Of a DNA stretch of 64,000 bases, positions 61,939 to 64,000 are shown piece after piece (position 1 is the first letter of the stretch; every line of letters starts with the position of its first letter). Origin of the DNA: UBA11591 sp040220895 (lineage in GTDB: Bacteria; Bacteroidota; Bacteroidia; Flavobacteriales_E; Vicingaceae); the NCBI GenBank assembly GCA_040220895.1, contig JAVJVY010000004.1, positions 108,036 to 172,035 of the forward strand, given 5' to 3'. Position numbers and translations under genes: made by a program. The notes below the pieces were generated by a model that made no database searches, was not told the DNA's origin, and worked only from the letters and a program-made list of their open reading frames with translations.

Positions 61939-62547
61939 ATGGTGAGAATTACTCATTTGGTAAAGCGAATTTATCCGGAATTGACATGGAGTCTGCCAGG
62001 CAATGACAAGCAGGTGTATTTGACTTTCGACGACGGCCCTACGCCCGGCGTCACCAACTGGGTAATGGACCTTTTGAATGAGTACCAGGTAAAAGCTACC
62101 TTTTTCTGCCTGGGTAAAAATGTCCGTCAATATCCTGAACTGTATCACCGTATACTAAGCGAGGGTCATGCAGTTGGAAACCACACATATGACCACAAGA
62201 AGGGCTGGAACACCTCCAACTATGATTATTTGAAGAACGTATTAAAATGCGCGAAATACGTTGACTCAAATCTTTTTAGGCCGCCATACGGCCGAATAAA
62301 GAAAGCGCAGATAAAATCAATAAAAAAGCAGTACAACATCATTATGTGGGATGTCTTGAGCGAAGATTACCGGTTGTCAATTACCGCTGAGGCTTGTTTG
62401 AAAAATGTTGTGGATCAAACCAAAGAGGGCTCTATCATTGTGTTTCACGACAGCAAAAAAGCGAGTAATATCCTGAAGCAAGTGCTTCCAAAGACACTGG
62501 AATATTTGTCCGAAAGGGGGTTTAAACCTTTACCTATTTCCATCTGA
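61939..62547 (+). CDS. Polysaccharide deacetylase (NodB fold)
   Basis: 202 residues. Metal-binding motifs: TFDDGPTPGVTNWV (Asp-Asp), GHAVGNHTYDHKKGWNT (His pair) and FRPPYGRIKKAQI. No signal peptide is clear. The family removes acetyl groups from GlcNAc of peptidoglycan or other glycans. Cotranscribed with radA (2 nt). Confidence 0.9.
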   Translation: MVRITHLVKRIYPELTWSLPGNDKQVYLTFDDGPTPGVTNWVMDLLNEYQVKATFFCLGKNVRQYPELYHRILSEGHAVGNHTYDHKKGWNTSNYDYLKNVLKCAKYVDSNLFRPPYGRIKKAQIKSIKKQYNIIMWDVLSEDYRLSITAEACLKNVVDQTKEGSIIVFHDSKKASNILKQVLPKTLEYLSERGFKPLPISI

Positions 62548-62594
62548 ATCAATTAATTGATAGGTTAATAAGTTCGTTGTTGCATTTTCTTATC

Positions 62595-62602
62595 TATTTT
62601 TG
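62595..62602 (+). promoter_or_regulatory. Candidate -7 box (TATTTTTG)
   Basis: Perfect TAnnTTTG match in the 135 bp gap after the deacetylase, 80 nt before the large exported protein. No well-spaced -33 box. Confidence 0.35.
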
Positions 62603-62682
62603 CTAGGATGCGCTTGTGACTGTGGCAACCTTTTAATGCATTGGCCGTCTTATAACCGCGAAGCACATATTTATTTTAGACC

Positions 62683-64000
62683 ATGAAAAAATTAATCGTC
62701 TTATTAGCCGTCCTTTTATCGTTCACAGTTAACGAAACTAAGGCATCTCACTTATTAGGTGGAGAAATTACCTGGGAATGCATTAAGTCAGGAACCAATA
62801 CTGGTAAAATGATCTTTACCATTAAAATCTATTGCGCCTGCTATTCTGGTGCAGCAGGATGTCCTGGTTCAGCCAGTATTGTTAACCCACTTTTTGCAAC
62901 CTATGGCGGTACATCTACCATAACTTGTTCTCGAATAATTAAGGAAGACCTTTCTCCGGAATGTTACGATAACACCAAAGAACTTAGTTGTGGTGTGACC
63001 ATTGGAAATGGAGGTAACCGGGCGATGGAAGAAAACGTTTATGTATCATCTCCTGTTCAGATTAATGGAGTACCCGCTACTACAGGTTCGGAATTTTATT
63101 GGACATCATGTTGCCGACCTACAACTCTGAACCTTACCGGTTCGGGTTATTACCTGCGCGCTAAGATGTTTTCCTATGTTCCACCTGGTCAGACTTCTGC
63201 GCTATCAATAGGCACGAGTACGGGTGGCGGCACTTGCTATGATTCATCGCCTTATTTTGCAGAGCGCCCCGCCACTGTAATTTGTTCAGGGTACAAATTC
63301 ACCTACAACCACAATGCAGTTGACCCTGAATTGGACTCGCTTCATTACGAATGGACCATTCCAATGCAATCTGCCACGAATGGCATTCTATGGAAAACCG
63401 GTTATTCCACCACCAGCCAGCTACCGGGAACGTATTTTAGTTCTCAAAATGTACCGGCGGTGATAGATCCATTGACAGGTGAAATTAGTTTTACCACAAT
63501 TGTGACACCTGGTGATGGTTACCACTCCACCGCGGTTAAAGTTTCGGCGTATAAATGTCGAAAAAAAGTGGCCGAGATCTACCGTGACATTCCGGTCATT
63601 ATTGTTTCCTGTCCCCCGACGCCTACTATTCCGCCTCTTGCGAATACTCCCCCAGCCGTGGTCTTCAAATGGGCGGCCAATGCTACGGTTAACATTCCTT
63701 TGCCGGCGGGTGATACGGTATTGGCCGGTGATTCGGTAAACTTTTACATTACCTCAACGGACGTACAGTTTCTACCGGGTTTTTCTGCCCAGACCAATTA
63801 TTTACTTCCATCCGGAAGCCAGTTCGGAACAAAATTCTCTGATACCCTTAACGGCTGTCAATACCCCCCATGTGCCATTTTGGACACCAACAACGTCTTT
63901 TGGAACGATTCAGCCAGCTGGTGGGAGGGTAATTTTGGTGTTGCTACGCGTTTTAGCTGGAAGACCGACTGTAACCACCTGGCCCAGGTGAACGCTTGTT
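62683..64000 (+). CDS. Large exported surface protein, N-terminal part (cut by window edge)
   Basis: Open from ATG 62683 to the last base with no stop (439 codons), so the gene continues beyond the window. Signal peptide MKKLIVLLAVLLSFTVNETKASH, then HLLGGEITWECI, the N-terminal signature of giant Bacteroidota surface proteins that end with T9SS or gliding-associated domains. Eleven or more cysteines (IYCACYSGAAGC, TSCCRPT) suggest an extracytoplasmic disulfide-rich region. Repeats or the C-terminal domain are not seen because of truncation. Function unknown; adhesion or gliding is only inference. Confidence 0.8.
   Translation, partial: MKKLIVLLAVLLSFTVNETKASHLLGGEITWECIKSGTNTGKMIFTIKIYCACYSGAAGCPGSASIVNPLFATYGGTSTITCSRIIKEDLSPECYDNTKELSCGVTIGNGGNRAMEENVYVSSPVQINGVPATTGSEFYWTSCCRPTTLNLTGSGYYLRAKMFSYVPPGQTSALSIGTSTGGGTCYDSSPYFAERPATVICSGYKFTYNHNAVDPELDSLHYEWTIPMQSATNGILWKTGYSTTSQLPGTYFSSQNVPAVIDPLTGEISFTTIVTPGDGYHSTAVKVSAYKCRKKVAEIYRDIPVIIVSCPPTPTIPPLANTPPAVVFKWAANATVNIPLPAGDTVLAGDSVNFYITSTDVQFLPGFSAQTNYLLPSGSQFGTKFSDTLNGCQYPPCAILDTNNVFWNDSASWWEGNFGVATRFSWKTDCNHLAQVNAC

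Overview
The window is ordinary core chromosome from a Gram-negative member of the Bacteroidota, most likely a Cytophagales-type gliding/T9SS bacterium (class-level placement is inference). Support comes from C-terminal type IX secretion (T9SS) sorting domains, Bacteroidota-restricted families (DUF4175, DUF4837, DUF4292, DUF4271, an IPExxxVDY-like protein beside pyk), LPS heptose genes, a LytTR regulator paired with a HisKA_2 kinase, and several TAnnTTTG promoter boxes. I see no prophage, insertion sequence, CRISPR array, toxin system or rRNA. One tRNA gene (tRNA-Cys) is present.

Layout. 1-4892 (minus): tatA, gatA, a LysM lytic transglycosylase, a DUF4837 lipoprotein and a DUF4175 membrane protein cut by the left edge. 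5001-6677: thioredoxin-like lipoprotein facing rpiB. 6678-7063: AT-rich promoter region with repeated GTTGTT motifs, driving an operon (7064-11309) of a secreted MORN-repeat protein, a PAS/HisKA_2 histidine kinase and a LytTR response regulator. 11302-18060: pabA-type amidotransferase with two secreted proteins, a CarboxypepD_reg-like protein, a Cys/Met-metabolism PLP enzyme, a long-chain acyl-CoA ligase and an unknown membrane protein. 18061-18644: two diverged copies of a structured element followed by tRNA-Cys. 18645-20535: folB and gltX. 20671-21660: T9SS-exported esterase-like protein.

21731-34546 (plus) is a long run of closely spaced genes for envelope work: an RND/MMPL transporter, rmlA-type nucleotidyltransferase, SDR epimerase, polyprenyl synthase, enoyl-CoA hydratase, polysaccharide flippase, dut, a second sugar nucleotidyltransferase, a TPR protein, a DUF4292 lipoprotein and an EnvC-like protein with a degenerate LytM domain. 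34633-39940: a lipoprotein, purN, an IYD-like nitroreductase, acpP-fabF, the IPExxxVDY-like protein and pyk. 39942-48686: pheS, cvpA, pgk, an M20 dipeptidase, the panC-panD-flippase-rfaE2 operon and a glutaryl-CoA dehydrogenase-like enzyme.

48847-58635: a T9SS protein with a CX4CH motif, DUF4271, hemD, rnpA, yidD, a CtpA-type S41 protease, an O-antigen ligase-like protein, two glycosyltransferases (GT9 and GT2) and a PhoR/PhoB-like two-component pair. 58706-62547: M1 aminopeptidase, radA and a polysaccharide deacetylase. 62683 to the right edge: start of a large exported surface protein that stays open to the last base.

The content is mostly housekeeping. The most unusual signals are the paired structured repeats carrying a truncated tRNA-Cys end, promoter boxes 4-6 nt before start codons (suggesting leaderless mRNAs), a near-perfect hairpin around the DUF4271 start codon, and the MORN protein coupled to a histidine kinase.
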